64,000 nucleotides of DNA from the NCBI RefSeq assembly GCF_012489685.1, contig NC_080042.1, forward strand, positions 39,623,158 to 39,687,157, read 5' to 3'. Origin of the DNA: Lotus japonicus. Its lineage: Eukaryota > Streptophyta > Magnoliopsida > Fabales > Fabaceae. Of this stretch, positions 35,123 to 47,705 are shown one piece after another (position 1 is the stretch's first letter; each line of letters starts with the position of its first letter). Made by a program: the position numbers and the translations under genes. Below the pieces are notes generated by a model. It made no database searches, had not been told where the DNA came from, and saw only the letters and a program-made list of their open reading frames with translations.

Positions 35123-35859
35123 TGATCAGGGAGAACCCTTGATCGTACGGAGAACGGAGAAGAAGTTGTGAGGCTGGTAGAGAAAGGTTGGGTTGAGGTC
35201 ACCGTCCCAGGAGGGGGTCCTGCAAAGCACTCCGAAGCTCAAGTTAGTTGAGAGCCACCTTGGATATATTTTGTGTGTGAAGATAGTGAGAGAGAGATAC
35301 CTTGACTTCTGGAAACTTGAGGCCTTTTAAACTCCTGGAGTTCTGAAGGGAGGGTCCCAGCCCGTGAAGGGACGTCATGAGTGCCTCGGGCATTTGGGTT
35401 TCCCCTCGTTCTACCACCGTTGGATCCACCTGTGGCGCCTGTCACTCTCAGAGATCCTACGGCTCAGGGTTCCTCGTAACCCACTACCTGACCTCGAGAT
35501 GTGCTGGTTGTGGAGCCCGCGATGGGAAAGTTGACTAGATCTTTCTCAAAGTGCCACGAAGTCACTTGTTCTTCAATCGGCCCGTCTCGGTCGGGTGGGG
35601 GACCCGTCGTCCCCAGATGCGGTTTCGTCCTGGGTGGCCTAATCGTCCCAAGGGGTGTTCTTCACTTTGCTCGTATCTGACCATTACTCGGTATGCTCTT
35701 TAGATGATCGTCCCTGTTTGTATAGTGGCGGTCGTCTCCGTAATCGGTTGTGCGGGATTATCGATCTTGCGGAGTGGTATGTACACCTCTCGTGGGACGG
35801 GGGTCGTCCGGGAAGGGTTTTCCTTGCCCCAGAACACTTTCATTCTCACCTGACTAGCA
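35123..35859 (-). repeat. 5' LTR of the Tat element
   Basis: The inner end (TGATCA at 35123) is fixed by the primer site. The outer end is set at 35859, where the minus strand reads TGCTAGTCAGG, which mirrors the inner CCTGATCA; without a second LTR this edge is provisional. Confidence 0.55.
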
Positions 35860-36513
35860 GGTTTCTGTTTCTATAGTGAGTTTAAATTGTCATCCGCAAC
35901 TGCAATTGTGGTTACAAATTACAATATCTAAGTTTTTGAAGTCCTTATAACAGTATTGTGATCGCAAATTGTATGGATTAGAGACAAATTAAATACACGC
36001 AAACTCAATGGCTGAGACACAACTGCAGTTTGAAATCACGCTTTTAATTAAAGGACGCAAGTAACCAGACTAGACTGAGGAACAATTTATAGTTAAAGCC
36101 TGCTATAAACATAATTCAGATAGTCATGTGGTAGCTACATGGAGTCCACATGATAACAATAAATATGACAACTAGTGGAGCTTTGCTCTGGTGGTTCAGA
36201 TCAGATGGATGTAGATATATTGGTAGATAGATATCTTAAGTTCAAGTCATAACAACTCCTGGAGGAGCATTAAAAGAATAGATAGAAGTTATCAAATGAA
36301 ACCTATATTATGATAGTTATCAAATGAAATTGTGACCAGTGAAGATGCTGAACATCATACATCTAATCTATTCATAATATATACAAGTTGAAGCCTGCTC
36401 CGGCAACAATAGATCATCTGCTTTTAACAGTCTTTCCTTTATTCAAGTCCGTATTTGGGTTGAGTTTAATTTTATCTCAAAATATCTCTCGCTATATATT
36501 TATCAACACCAGT

Positions 36514-36691
36514 TTCTACACAGGTGGTTGGTTCATATATGCTTCATTTCCCTTATGTAAGGTATCGAGTTCGAGTCTTGTTGATGGAAAAAACTTCTCC
36601 TGGGTGATCAGTTAGTCCCACCATGATGTGGATGTTCCCGGCTCGAATAGGATTGCCTCCGTAGGAAGACACCTATCTTACACAAAAAAAA
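36514..36691 (+). mobile_element. tRNA-derived SINE with target duplication
   Basis: The element contains a pol III B-box-like GAGTTCGAGTCTTG, an internal ATTGCCTCCG block, and a terminal run of nine A bases. Imperfect 12-bp direct repeats flank it: ATCAACACCAGT (36502-36513) and ATCAACATCGGT (36692-36703). Length, B box, A tail and duplications together fit a plant SINE; the A box is weak. Confidence 0.65.
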
Positions 36692-37299
36692 ATCAACATC
36701 GGTAGTTTATGCACGGATTCAATTCTATCGCAAATTCCGCAGTTGATTGTTTAGCAAGGGATTTTGAAGTGTTTAGCGAAGATTTCACCCCTCTGATTTA
36801 CTTTTTTTTAGTAGTGATTATTGTTGGAAATTGAGAGAAATTGTTGTGCCGTGACAAACCACTGCCCTGACGCAATTTTCGGCGAACCTAGGTGCAATTT
36901 TTAACTATCGGTTTTTCTCCCAAGGGTTTACACAACTACGATCTAACCCAGACATACCGAATGGAGCCTTCACAAAATATTACCCAGAAGAGAGTTTATC
37001 AAAAAAAAAATGAAAAGAGAGTTGAGACCAAGGAAAGGAAAACCTGGTTACTCTCAGTTGCTCTATATTTCCAGCTTCGTACCATTCTTTTATAGATGAA
37101 TACCATTTATTTATGGTATTAGCCAACTAAAGGAAATAATACACAACACTTTGACCAGAATTCAACGGAAAACATTGGCATAAATGAGAATTATTGGGTA
37201 ATATGATGATTGACTTTTTTCAATGTAAATAATTTCATTAGTATTCCCTATATTAATTATGTCATCAATGAAAATAACTAATATTTTACCATTTAAAAT

Positions 37300-37725
37300 A
37301 TGTTGACAATCCCCATAAATGACAATCAAATTAGTGAAAGTGAGCATAGAGTTGGACCTCAATCCTGTGACTATGTCTTCACGAGACAGGGGGGAGAGAC
37401 CTTGGGATTCTCTTTTCAATCGCAAGAAGGAATCAATTCCTCCATTTTGGGTTTGGATGAAACAGAGGTCCAAGAGACGGCTGAGTCTGAGATGGGAGCG
37501 TTGCCGAGTGGGGAACAACCGTTAGCTTCAAGTGAGACAGTGGTGCGACAAGGAATAGCTATCGGTGCTGGCCTGGGTCAGGATGATTCTTTGGAGTTTT
37601 CCATAACCGGATTGCCTGTTGCTACCAGAGCCTCCTCTGACTTGTGCCCTGACTCGTTTTTGCATAAGTGCTACGTCTCTGTTGAGCTGGAAAGAAGTAT
37701 CTTTCTCTTTTGCATTTCTCTATAA
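37300..37725 (+). CDS. Unassigned open frame, 141 codons
   Basis: Starts at a real ATG and contains a polar, Glu/Ser-rich middle (SEMGALPSGEQPLASSE) with no motif I recognise. No upstream promoter or intron signals are clear. It could be a gene fragment left beside the transposons or a chance frame. Confidence 0.15.
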   Translation: MLTIPINDNQISESEHRVGPQSCDYVFTRQGGETLGFSFQSQEGINSSILGLDETEVQETAESEMGALPSGEQPLASSETVVRQGIAIGAGLGQDDSLEFSITGLPVATRASSDLCPDSFLHKCYVSVELERSIFLFCISL

Positions 37726-38328
37726 AAGGACTTCTCAAGTTTGTAATATTGGCAGATTCCATATTCAACTCATGTGCTTTTGTTTATGCAGATCCATGTT
37801 GTGTATTGTGCCAGAAAAGCTATTGATAGTATGGAAGGGTTCACATCCCACGCCCTTGTATGATTCCTCAATAAGGTATATACATATCATTCTCTTAAAT
37901 CAGATTTGGTTTTGCTATTGCGTGTTTGGAAATGTTCTCTAATTATTTAGCTTCTCATACATGCTTCCTCATACACAAGAGAGACCAAAGTGATGACACC
38001 CAAATCCTAAGGGTTTACAAAGTAAATACATACATATAGAAGAGTTGGATATCATCTTTGAGCAAAGAATAGTTTCAATCTTTTACACTTATGACCATGG
38101 AATGGAAATAATTATTTGCATGCTTTATTAATTTGATCTTTTTTTTTGTGTATGCAAATTATGGGTTTGTCTGAAGTGTTATTTATTTTTTTTATTTCTT
38201 GAAACCCCACTTCATGTTCTAATGTTTTTTTCTTTCTGACGATTAGGCAGCTTTTTAAGTCATTTACTTCTGCTACTATATGGTGGAGTTTGATATGAAG
38301 GCCAGTATTCAAGCTGGTCATAACGCTC

Positions 38329-39540
38329 TGTAAGATCAAAGTTTTGATCTAGCAGTACAACTCTATGTTTTGATGATTATAAGTTGACCTTTTGATATGA
38401 ACAATTGTGGTACTCTAACGTGTTTTTCTGAGTGTGCTATTTACAGGCTCTGACCTCAACTCAATCTCACACAAATCAGAAGCACTGTGTATAAAGAGCT
38501 ACCCAAGCAACGCTTTCGCATTCACTATGTTCAGTATGAACAGTGGAAAAGCTTCAGAAGGTCTGAAGTTATACAAACTCTGATGTGGACTCAGTCACGA
38601 GAAGCTCTGAAGATCCAGAAAGTCTGATAACCAAGAAACACTGAAGGCTCAGATGTTCTGATGGTGTAGAAGACTCTGAAGATCCAGAAGCTGATTAGTG
38701 AAGTTCTGATGTCCAGAAGCAAGATACTCTGAAGACCATGTTCTTCCCTCTGAGTTCAGAATCAGAAGAAACAATGGTCCGAGGATCTGGGCTTTCCCTC
38801 TGACTCTGATCAACCGGCTTCACAAGTTCCAATATGAAGCATTCCCCTGATCAGAAGTCTCCTAGGTTTAAAGGTCGCGTCGCTATCCAAGTACAAAAGC
38901 ATATGTACTATCCTGACGACCTACCTAACAGTCTCAGACACAGCAGAAGCTGGATTTTCCAGAACTGCCCTCCAACGGTAGCATTTCCCATGCACCGCTC
39001 AACCCTAATCCTTGGAGTATATAAAGAGGCTGAAGACTGAAAGAAACGGCTAGAAGCATTCACATACGCGCAAGACAAACTTAAATTCTTCTAAGCTTTC
39101 TTTCATCTGAAATTCATTGAGTTTACTATTAGCTTTTTAGAAGCAAATCTCTTGTAAACAATTCTTTGATAAACAGTTTGTTTAGTTCCTTTAGGAGATC
39201 AAGGTTGATCGGATCCTAGAGAAGACTAAGAGAGTGAATCTTAGTGTGAGCTAAGTCAGTGTAATTGTTAGTCACTTGTAGGTTTCAAGTGCAGTTGTAA
39301 CTCTTACCTGATTAGTGGATTGCCTTCATTCTAAGAAGGAAGAAATCACCTTAACGGGTGGACTGGAGTAGCTTGAGTGATTTATCAAGTGAACCAGGAT
39401 AAAATCCTTGTGTGCTTTTCTATCTCTTATCTTTAGCACTTAAGTTCTCGAAAGATTTGTCAAAATCTTTAAGGTGGAAGTTTTATACTGAAAACGTTAT
39501 TCAAACCCCCCCCCCCTTTCTACCGTTTTTCATACCTTCA
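38329..39540 (+). repeat. 5' LTR of the Sirevirus
   Basis: TGTAAGATC...CATACCTTCA, 1,212 bp, with TATA box TATATAAAG at 39018-39026 and a C-run near 39507-39516. Confidence 0.95.
39018..39026 (+). promoter_or_regulatory. Sirevirus LTR TATA box
   Basis: TATATAAAG; also at 57841-57849 in the 3' LTR and in inverse orientation in the solo LTR near 59838. Confidence 0.75.
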
Positions 39541-39542
39541 AT

Positions 39543-39554
39543 TGGTATCAGAGC
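39543..39554 (+). promoter_or_regulatory. Primer binding site of the Sirevirus, tRNA-Met type
   Basis: TGGTATCAGAGC two bases after the LTR. Confidence 0.9.
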
Positions 39555-39612
39555 GCAAGTTCTGATTACCACACCTAACAGTGTTCAGTGATCCGGGCCG
39601 GTGTGAAAAACA

Positions 39613-41523
39613 ATGGCTGCCACCACCAGTGAAACTCAAAGAGATGGTTACAATGCAAAGCCTCCTATGTTCGACGGTCAAAGGTTCGAATATTGGAAAG
39701 ATAGACTGGAAAGTTTCTTTCTGGGTTTCGATGCAGATCTCTGGGATATTATTGTGGATGGCTACGAGCGTCCAGTTGATGCAGATGGCAAGAAGATCCC
39801 AAGGTCAGAGATGACTGCAGATCAAAAGAAGCTGTACTCACAACATCACAAAGCAAGAGCAATTCTTCTAAGTGCTATTTCCTATGAAGAGTACCAGAAG
39901 ATTACAGATCGTGAGTTTGCGAAAGGCATTTTCGAATCTCTGAAGATGTCTCATGAAGGAAACAAGAAAGTCAAAGAATCAAAGGCATTGTCTTTGATCC
40001 AAAAGTATGAATCCTTCATCATGGAGCCAAATGAGTCCATTGAAGAAATGTTCTCCAGATTTCAGTTGCTTGTAGCTGGCATACGACCTCTCAACAAGAG
40101 CTACACAACAAAAGATCATGTCATAAGGGTCATCAGGTGTCTTCCTGAAAGTTGGATGCCTTTAGTGACTTCAATAGAGCTCACGAGAGACGTTGAGAAT
40201 ATGAGTTTAGAAGAACTCATCAGCATTTTGAAATGCCATGAGCTGAAGCGCTCAGAGATGCAAGATCTGAGGAAAAAGTCCATAGCCTTGAAATCTAAAT
40301 CTGAAAAGGCTAAGGTTGAGAAGTCAAAAGCTCTTCAAGCTGAAGAAGAGGAATCTGAAGAAGCATCAGAAGATTCTGATGAAGATGAGCTGACTCTGAT
40401 CTCCAAGAGACTCAACCGCATCTGGAAGCACAGGCAGAGCAAGTACAAAGGCTCTGGAAAGGCAAAAGGAAAGTATGAGTCATCAGGCCAGAAGAAGTCT
40501 TCAATCAAGGAAGTCACATGCTTTGAGTGCAAAGAATCAGGGCACTACAAAAGTGATTGTCCAAAGTTGAAGAAGGACAAGAAGCCAAAGAAGCACTTCA
40601 AGACAAAGAAGAGTCTGATGGTAACCTTTGATGAATCAGAGTCAGAGGATGTTGACTCTGATGGTGAAGTCCAAGGACTCATGGCTATTGTCAAAGACAA
40701 GGAAGCAGAGTCAAAGAGAGTTGTTGACTCTGACTCAGAATCAGAAGGAAATCCTAACTCAGACGATGAAAATGAGGTATTCGCTTCTTTCTCTACCTCT
40801 GAACTAAAACATGCATTGTCTGATATTATGGATAAGTATAACTCCTTATTGTCTAAGCATAAGAAGCTGAAAAAGAACTTATCTGCTGTTTCCAAGACTC
40901 CTTCTGAACATGAGAAAATTATTTCTGATTTGAAAAATGATAATCATGCCTTGATCAATTCTAACTCTGTGCTTAAGAACCAGATTGCTAAGTTAGAAGA
41001 AATTGTTGCCTGTGATGCCTCTGATTGTAGAAATGAATCTAAGTATGAAAAGTCTTTTCAAAGATTCCTAGCTAAAAGCGTGGATAGAAGCTTAATGGCT
41101 TCAATGATCTATGGCGTAAGCAGAAATGGAATGCATGGCATTGGCTATTCTAAACCAATTAGAAATGAGCCCTCTGTGTCTAAAGCTAAATCCTTGTATG
41201 AATGCTTTGTTCCCTCTGGTACCATATTGCCTGATCCTGTACCTGCTAAAGTTGCTAAAAACCCTCTTAAAAAGGGATCCTTCTCTATGACTAAATATCA
41301 TGCAAATATTCCTTTAAAATATCATGTTGAGACACCCAAGGTGATCAGAACCTCTGGGGTAACTAACAAGAAAGGACCCAGAAAGTGGGTACCTAAGGAC
41401 AAGATTATCTATGTTGCAGATATCCTTGATAGCTCCACTGAAACACCAATCATGGTATCTGGACAGTGGATGCTCGCGTCACATGACGGGAGAAAGGCGT
41501 ATGTTCCGAGAGCTGAAACTTAA
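39613..41523 (+). CDS. Sirevirus gag
   Basis: 636 aa, intact. The N-terminal copia gag domain ([40 protein letters not shown]) is followed by an acidic Ser/Glu-rich segment, a CCHC knuckle [14 protein letters not shown] at ~303-316, a Lys-rich stretch, a second acidic region and a C-terminal extension with coiled-coil character (~395-470). Long gag proteins with such extensions are usual in Sireviruses. The last ~37 codons overlap the start of the pol frame, which reads one base further on. Confidence 0.9.
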   Translation: MAATTSETQRDGYNAKPPMFDGQRFEYWKDRLESFFLGFDADLWDIIVDGYERPVDADGKKIPRSEMTADQKKLYSQHHKARAILLSAISYEEYQKITDREFAKGIFESLKMSHEGNKKVKESKALSLIQKYESFIMEPNESIEEMFSRFQLLVAGIRPLNKSYTTKDHVIRVIRCLPESWMPLVTSIELTRDVENMSLEELISILKCHELKRSEMQDLRKKSIALKSKSEKAKVEKSKALQAEEEESEEASEDSDEDELTLISKRLNRIWKHRQSKYKGSGKAKGKYESSGQKKSSIKEVTCFECKESGHYKSDCPKLKKDKKPKKHFKTKKSLMVTFDESESEDVDSDGEVQGLMAIVKDKEAESKRVVDSDSESEGNPNSDDENEVFASFSTSELKHALSDIMDKYNSLLSKHKKLKKNLSAVSKTPSEHEKIISDLKNDNHALINSNSVLKNQIAKLEEIVACDASDCRNESKYEKSFQRFLAKSVDRSLMASMIYGVSRNGMHGIGYSKPIRNEPSVSKAKSLYECFVPSGTILPDPVPAKVAKNPLKKGSFSMTKYHANIPLKYHVETPKVIRTSGVTNKKGPRKWVPKDKIIYVADILDSSTETPIMVSGQWMLASHDGRKAYVPRAET

Positions 41524-43517
41524 GCCTGGAGGCGAAGTTGGCTTTGGAGGAAATGAAAAGGGTAAAATTGTTGGTACTGGTACTATTTGTGTAGATAGTA
41601 GTCCATGCATTGATAATGTGTTATTGGTAGACGGCTTAACACATAACTTATTGTCTATAAGTCAATTAGCTGACAAGGGTTATGATGTTATATTCAATCA
41701 AAAGTCCTGCCGGGCTGTAAGTCAAATCGATGGCTCTGTTCTGTTTAACAGCAAGAGGAAGAACAACATTTATAAGATCAGATTATCTGAGTTGGAGGCT
41801 CAGAATGTGAAGTGCCTTCTGTCTGTTAATGAAGAGCAGTGGGTATGGCATAGACGGTTAGGGCATGCCAGTATGAGAAAGATTTCTCAGCTGAGCAAGC
41901 TAAACCTTGTCAGGGGCTTACCCAATCTGAAGTTCGCTTCAGACGCTCTTTGTGAAGCATGTCAGAAAGGCAAATTCACAAAAGTCCCTTTCAAGGCAAA
42001 GAATGTTGTCTCAACCTCAAGGCCGTTAGAACTTCTGCATATCGACCTTTTTGGACCAATGAAAACTGAGTCTATAGGTGGCAAGAGATATGGGATGGTT
42101 ATCGTTGCTAACTATAGCCGCTGGACATGGGTAAAGTTTCTAACCCGCAAGGATGAGTCTCATGCTGTGTTCTCTACCTTCATTGCTCAAGTGCAAAACG
42201 AGAAGGCTTGTAGGATTGTGCGTGTCAGAAGTGACCATGGTGGAGAGTTTGAGAATGACAAGTTTGAGAGTCTGTTTGATTCCTATGGAATTGCACATGA
42301 TTTCTCTTGTCCCAGAACTCCTCAACAAAACGGTGTTGTTGAGAGGAAGAACAGAACTCTTCAGGAGATGGCTAGAACCATGCTCCAAGAAACTGGCATG
42401 GCTAAGCACTTTTGGGCAGAGGCAGTAAATACAGCATGTTACATTCAGAACAGAATCTCTGTGAGACCAATTCTGAATAAGACTCCTTATGAATTGTGGA
42501 AGAACATAAAACTCAACATTTCTTATTTTCATCCTTTTGGCTGTGTTTGTTATGTTCTCAATACTAAGGATAGATTGCATAAATTTGATGCTAAGTCTTC
42601 TAAGTGTCTATTACCCGGTTACTCTGAGAGATCTAAAGGTTTTAGATTTTATAATACTGATGCTAAGACTATTGAAGAATCTATTCATGTTAGATTTGAT
42701 GATAAGCTTGACTCTGACCAGTCAAAGCTAGTTGAAAAGTTTGCAGATTTAAGCATTAATGTTTCTGACAAAGGCAAAGCTCCAGAGGAAGTTAAGCCAG
42801 AGGAAGATGAACCAGAGGAAGAAGCTGGTCCCTCTAACTCACAAACTCTGAAGAAGAGCAGAATCACTGCAGCTCACCCTAAGGAATTGATTCTGGGCAA
42901 CAAAGACGAACCAGTCAGAACCAGATCTGCCTTCAGACCCTCTGAAGAGACCTTGCTCAGTCTGAAAGGATTGGTGTCCTTAATTGAACCCAAGTCCATA
43001 GATGAAGCTCTTCAGGACAAGGATTGGATTCTGGCCATGGAAGAAGAATTGAATCAATTTTCCAAGAACGATGTTTGGAGCTTAGTGAAGAAGCCTGAGA
43101 GTGTCCATGTTATTGGAACGAAACGGGTATTCAGAAACAAGCTGAATGAGAAAGGAGATGTAGTCAGAAACAAGGCAAGGCTAGTTGCTCAAGGCTACAG
43201 CCAGCAGGAAGGAATAGACTACACTGAAACATTTGCTCCAGTAGCAAGACTGGAGGCAATCAGACTGTTGATCTCTTTCTCAGTAAATCACAACATAGTT
43301 CTACATCAGATGGACGTAAAGAGTGCCTTCCTAAATGGTTATATCTCAGAGGAAGTCTATGTTCATCAACCCCCAGGTTTTGAAGATGAGAAGAAACCAG
43401 ACCATGTGTTCAAATTGAAGAAATCACTCTACGGTCTGAAGCAAGCTCCCAGAGCATGGTATGAGAGACTCAGCTCATTCCTTCTGGAGAATGAGTTTGT
43501 AAGGGGTAAAGTAGATA
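41411..43517 (+). CDS. Sirevirus pol, 5' part (protease, integrase, RT start)
   Basis: The pol frame opens inside gag. The protease site [13 protein letters not shown] (D-S-G) lies in the overlap. GAG-pre-integrase with [13 protein letters not shown] and [14 protein letters not shown], integrase core with [19 protein letters not shown] and [12 protein letters not shown], then RT to [20 protein letters not shown]. Whether translation uses a frameshift, a gag stop bypass or a separate start is unknown. The reading is cut at 43517 by the Tekay element and resumes in register at 51458. Confidence 0.9.
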
Positions 43518-44183
43518 TGTAACACCCCGATTTCGGTGGCGTCACTTTAGTAACCAAAAAAAGTACTTAAGCGGAAAAACGTGAATTATTTTTTTTTCGA
43601 CAATATAACTAAAGACAGAAAGCAATAAACTTCCCAACAAAAGATAAAAGAAGCTACTATACAACTATATATACATGCCTCGCTAAATACAACCACGTCA
43701 CGAGTAACCTCCAGTGACGGGTGACAGAAAGAAAGTAACGCCCGAAGGCAATATGTACAGTCCAAGATAAAGATACTGTGTCCGCAACGCTAAACCACAA
43801 AATCTGAGAACAAGTTGGCCCAGCGGCCTAAGAGAAGACCCCCTAAATCCAACCAGCTCTCTGTGATCTCCATAGGAAACCACACAAAAAGCTACCGGTA
43901 GGAAAACTACCCTGTCCCCGAAAACTGAAGCATGACGGTCAGAGCATCGACACTACTCCTACACTATCCCTACCCGAGGAGCCCACACTAGCACTCGATC
44001 CTACACGCTAGCGCGGTCGTCATCCGAATCTGCATCCAGGACGACTAAGTCGACATACTCAACACTGCCCTCTCTGTCCACCCTAATGCGCTCCTGCACT
44101 GGCCTCTCGGGCTCGGGGCCCGGAACGAGATCCGCGACGACAGCAGCAGCAGTAGACGGACTAGACTCCGTCGAAGCCCCACC
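43518..44183 (-). repeat. 3' LTR remnant of the minus-strand Tekay element
   Basis: Aligns with 47223-47888; the remnant holds the LTR 3' end and the C-terminal codons of the accessory ORF. Confidence 0.92.
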
Positions 44184-47010
44184 CAGGATGGTATTGTAAG
44201 GTAAAATCGTAATCCTTGAGAAACTCCATCCAACGTCGTTGTCTCATGTTCAACTCCTTCTGGTCAAACAAGTACTTCAAGCTCTTGTGATCGCTAAATA
44301 TGGTGAAATTGCATCCATATAAGTGATGTCTCCAGATCTTCAACGAAAACACAATGGCAGCAAGTTCTAAGTCATGAGTCGGATAGTTCTTCTCATGAGT
44401 CTTCAGTTGTCGTGAAGCATAAGCTACCACCTTCCGATGCTGCATCAGCACACATCCCAACCCTTGATGCGAAGCATCACAGTACACTTCATACGGTTCC
44501 TCTGGTTGCGGTAAGACGAGCACAGGTGACGTCGTCAAACGTTCCTTCATTGTCTGAAAGCTAGTTTCGCACGCTTCGGTCCATGCAAAAGGTTGATCCT
44601 TTCTCGTAAGTTGAGTCAAGGGTCCAACGATCTTGGCGAAATTCTCAATGAAGCGACGATAGTACCCCGCCAAACCGACAAAACTCCTGATCTCAGTCAC
44701 GGTCTTTGGCCGTTCCCATGACAACACCGTCTCTACCTTTGCTGGATCCACAGCTATACCTTCTTTAGAGATCACATGGCCCAAGAATTTTACCTCTTCG
44801 AGCCAAAATTCACACTTAGAAGGGTTGGCGTACAGCTTTGTCTCTCTCAACACTTGTAAAACCTGACGCAAGTGCCCTTCATGATCTTCAGCGTTCTTTG
44901 AGTAGATCAGAATGTCGTCGATAAACACCACGACGAATCGATCCAAGAACGGATGGAATGTCCTGTTCATGTAATCCATGAAGATAGCAGGTGCGTTTGT
45001 CACCCCAAATGGCATCACTAGATACTCATAGTGTCCATAACGAGTCCGGAATGCCGTCTTCTGGATATCCTCAGTCTTTACTCTGATCTGATGGTAACCC
45101 GACTTCAGGTCTATCTTTGAGAATATCGCAGCTCCTCGTAGTTGATCCATCAAATCATCAATTCTAGGTAGCGGATACCTATTCTTGACGGTCACTTTGT
45201 TCAGTTGTCGATAGTCGACACAAAGTCTAGATTTCCCATCCTTCTTTTTCACCAATAAGACGGGTGCTCCCCAAGGTGAAACGCTTGGTCGGATGAATCC
45301 CTTCGACAGAAGATCCTCAAGTTGAGACTTCAACTCCACCAATTCCGCAGGTGCCATCCGATATGGTGCAATCGAAATCGGTCCTGTTCCCGGTACGATG
45401 TCAATAGCAAACTCAATGTCGCGTACAGGCGGCAAACCAGGTACATCGCCAGGAAAAACATCCGCGAAGTCCCTCACAACTGGAATATTACTCACTTCCG
45501 AATTCCCTTTACTCTCCAAGCTCAACAAAACTGAATACTCTTGAGATCCTTCATTCAGAGAGACGCTAATATGATTGGCGGATAGATACTCGGAAAGGTC
45601 CGAGTCAGGAAATACCACTCTCTTTCGGCTACAGTCCAGAAGACAATGGTAGTGGGACAACCAGTCCATCCCTAGGATAACATCTAGGTTCTTGAGAGTT
45701 AGGCACACTAGGTTAGCATGGTAAACTTTATCCCTATAGGTTACTGGGCAATACATGCATGCAGTGTTGGCAAGCAGAGTTTTGGCAGGTGTGGTAACTA
45801 TAAGATCGAAACTCAAAGCAGTAACGGGAAGTTTTAATCTAGCAGCACATTCCCTAGAGATAAAAGAGTGCGTTGCTCCGGAATCAAAAAGTACAGTTAG
45901 GAGATTACCGTCAATCTCGCAATCTCCCCTGATCAGACCATCAACCCCTTCAGCTTCTTCACCATCCATGGTGTAGACTCTTGCCTTGGCAGCAGGACGC
46001 TTCCCACGAGCAGTGTTAACAGCTGGTTCTGTCTTGGGTGCTCTGCATTGAGCAGCAGTATGCCCCAACTTGTTACAGTTAAAGCATTTGGGCCTCATGT
46101 CAGTACAAGCATTGGCATAGTGCCCAGGCTGCCCACATCTGTAACAGGTCATCTCCCTGTTCACAGTCTGACCTCCAGAACCTCCAGCAGTACCCACCAT
46201 GGGCCTATAAGATCCTGAAGCAATTCCTCTACCTGCAGGACGTTGATACGGCCTCCTGCTCTGAAATCTCCCTCTGCCTTGAAAATCTTGAGAGCCCGAC
46301 CTCATCGGCCCTCCTGTTCCAACACGGTTCAGTCTCCTGTTCTTCATTATCTCCACCTCAGTGGCTTTCTCAACCAAAGTCTGAAAACGAGTGATTCCCA
46401 ACGGTTTCACCGAGTCTTCAATATCGGGCCTCAGCCCATTCACAAAGCGCTTGCACATGTAGGGTTCATCGACCCCATTACGGAAGAATCGAAAGTGCTT
46501 GGCCAACGATTCCAGCTTGGCAGCATATTCCGGGATGGACATGCTACCCTGACGAAGTGTCAGGAATTGCGACTTACGCTCGTCCCGAGCACTATCTGGA
46601 AAATACTTTTCCAGAAAAGCAGCACGAAACGAAACCCAGTTCACTTCCAAGTTGTTTGCTTCCATCATTCCTCTGGCGCCTCTCCACCAGTACTCAGCAT
46701 CACCCAACAGTAGAAAGGTTGCCATTCCCACCTTGGCCCCCTCAGCAGTCTGTAATACACCGAAGATCTTTTCAATCTCCTGGATCCAGAGATCCGCTTT
46801 GTCCGGGTCAGTACCCCCCGAGAACTTAGGAGGATCTTGTCTCCTGAAATCATTTAATCCCTTATTCTGATCCAGAGTTATTTCCCTCTGGCGTTGGTGC
46901 TGATCACGTGCCTCCTCAGCAGCACGCCTCATAGCATTATCGTTTGCCTGTGCAGTCACAGCTTGGGCCATAGTGGCCATCATCTCAGCTAGTTGGTTAG
47001 CGTTCACCAT
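44184..47010 (-). CDS. Tekay gag-protease-RT-RNase H polyprotein, lacking integrase
   Basis: Starts [14 protein letters not shown] at 47010 and is open through ~940 residues; the frame runs on to 44161 with a few codons from LTR sequence. Gag core ([27 protein letters not shown]), two knuckles [14 protein letters not shown] and [14 protein letters not shown], protease [14 protein letters not shown] with intact [11 protein letters not shown], and RNase H ([24 protein letters not shown]) ending at LQYHPG. All catalytic motifs seen are intact, but without integrase it could not insert by itself. Confidence 0.9.
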
Positions 47011-47206
47011 GTTCTGCTAAATTAACAAACAGTTAGTGCTCATCATAAGATAGCATCTAATATAACTATACAATATGATTAAGCAATAACTTCAAACAAT
47101 TCTAAGCGAAAAATCGCTTGGCAGACAATCAATTTTTACTCTTTGCAGAGTCACACAACCTAGCACAGAAGACCTATTTCCCACGACTCCCAAAAGACTC
47201 GAATAA

Positions 47207-47218
47207 GCTCTGATACCA
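47207..47218 (-). promoter_or_regulatory. Primer binding site, minus-strand Tekay
   Basis: TGGTATCAGAGC on the minus strand, four bases from the LTR end. Confidence 0.88.
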
Positions 47219-47705
47219 CAATTGTAACACCCCGATTTCGGTGGCGTCACTTTAGTAACCAAAAGAAGTACTTAAGCGGAAAAACGTGAATTATTTTTTT
47301 TTCGACAATATAACTAAAGACAGAAAGCAATAAACTTCCCAACAAAAGATAAAAGAAGCTACTATACAACTATATATACATGCCTCGCTAAATACAACCA
47401 CGTCACGAGTAACCTCCAGTGACGGGTGACAGAAAGAAAGTAACGCCCGAAGGCAATATGTACAGTCCAAGATAAAGATACTGTGTCCGCAACACTAAAC
47501 CACAAAATCTGAGAACAAGTTGGCCCAGCGGCCTAAGAGAAGACCCCCTAAATCCAACCAGCTCTCTGTGATCTCCATAGGAAACCACACAAAAAGCTAC
47601 CGGTAGGAAAACTACCCTGTCCCCGAAAACTGAAGCATGACGGTCAGAGCATCGACACTACTCCTACACTATCCCTACCCGAGGAGCCCACACTAGCACT
47701 CGATC

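Larger units (their letters stand above)
19351..35859 (-). mobile_element. Ty3/gypsy Tat-lineage element, 3'-truncated, hosting a Tekay insertion
   Basis: Reading right to left: LTR (35859-35123), primer site TGGCGCCG..., gag, protease with a VDTGSS motif, RT with YIDDIIVK, RNase H and a second, archaeal-type RNase H. The double RNase H and primer site are Tat features. The element ends abruptly at 19351 inside the second RNase H, so integrase and 3' LTR are lost. A plus-strand Tekay element sits in gag at 22800-34381, flanked by GTTGA (22795-22799, 34382-34386). Several stops and frameshifts show it is old. Confidence 0.88.
35860..38328. other. Host island without a recognised gene
   Basis: AT-rich sequence with a SINE at 36514-36691 and one moderate open frame (37300-37725). 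I do not see the missing 3' exons of the choline-transporter-like gene here. Confidence 0.5.

Noticed and set aside
36179..36335. Possible second SINE with GTTCAAGTC and a repeated GTTATCAAATGAAA
   Set aside because: The repeats are adjacent to each other rather than flanking the candidate, and no A tail follows.
38834..39040. 68-codon frame present in all three Sirevirus LTRs (also 57657-57863 and 59825-60031 minus)
   Set aside because: It runs across the TATA box, so most of it is upstream of the transcription start; conservation can be explained by promoter constraint and recent copying.
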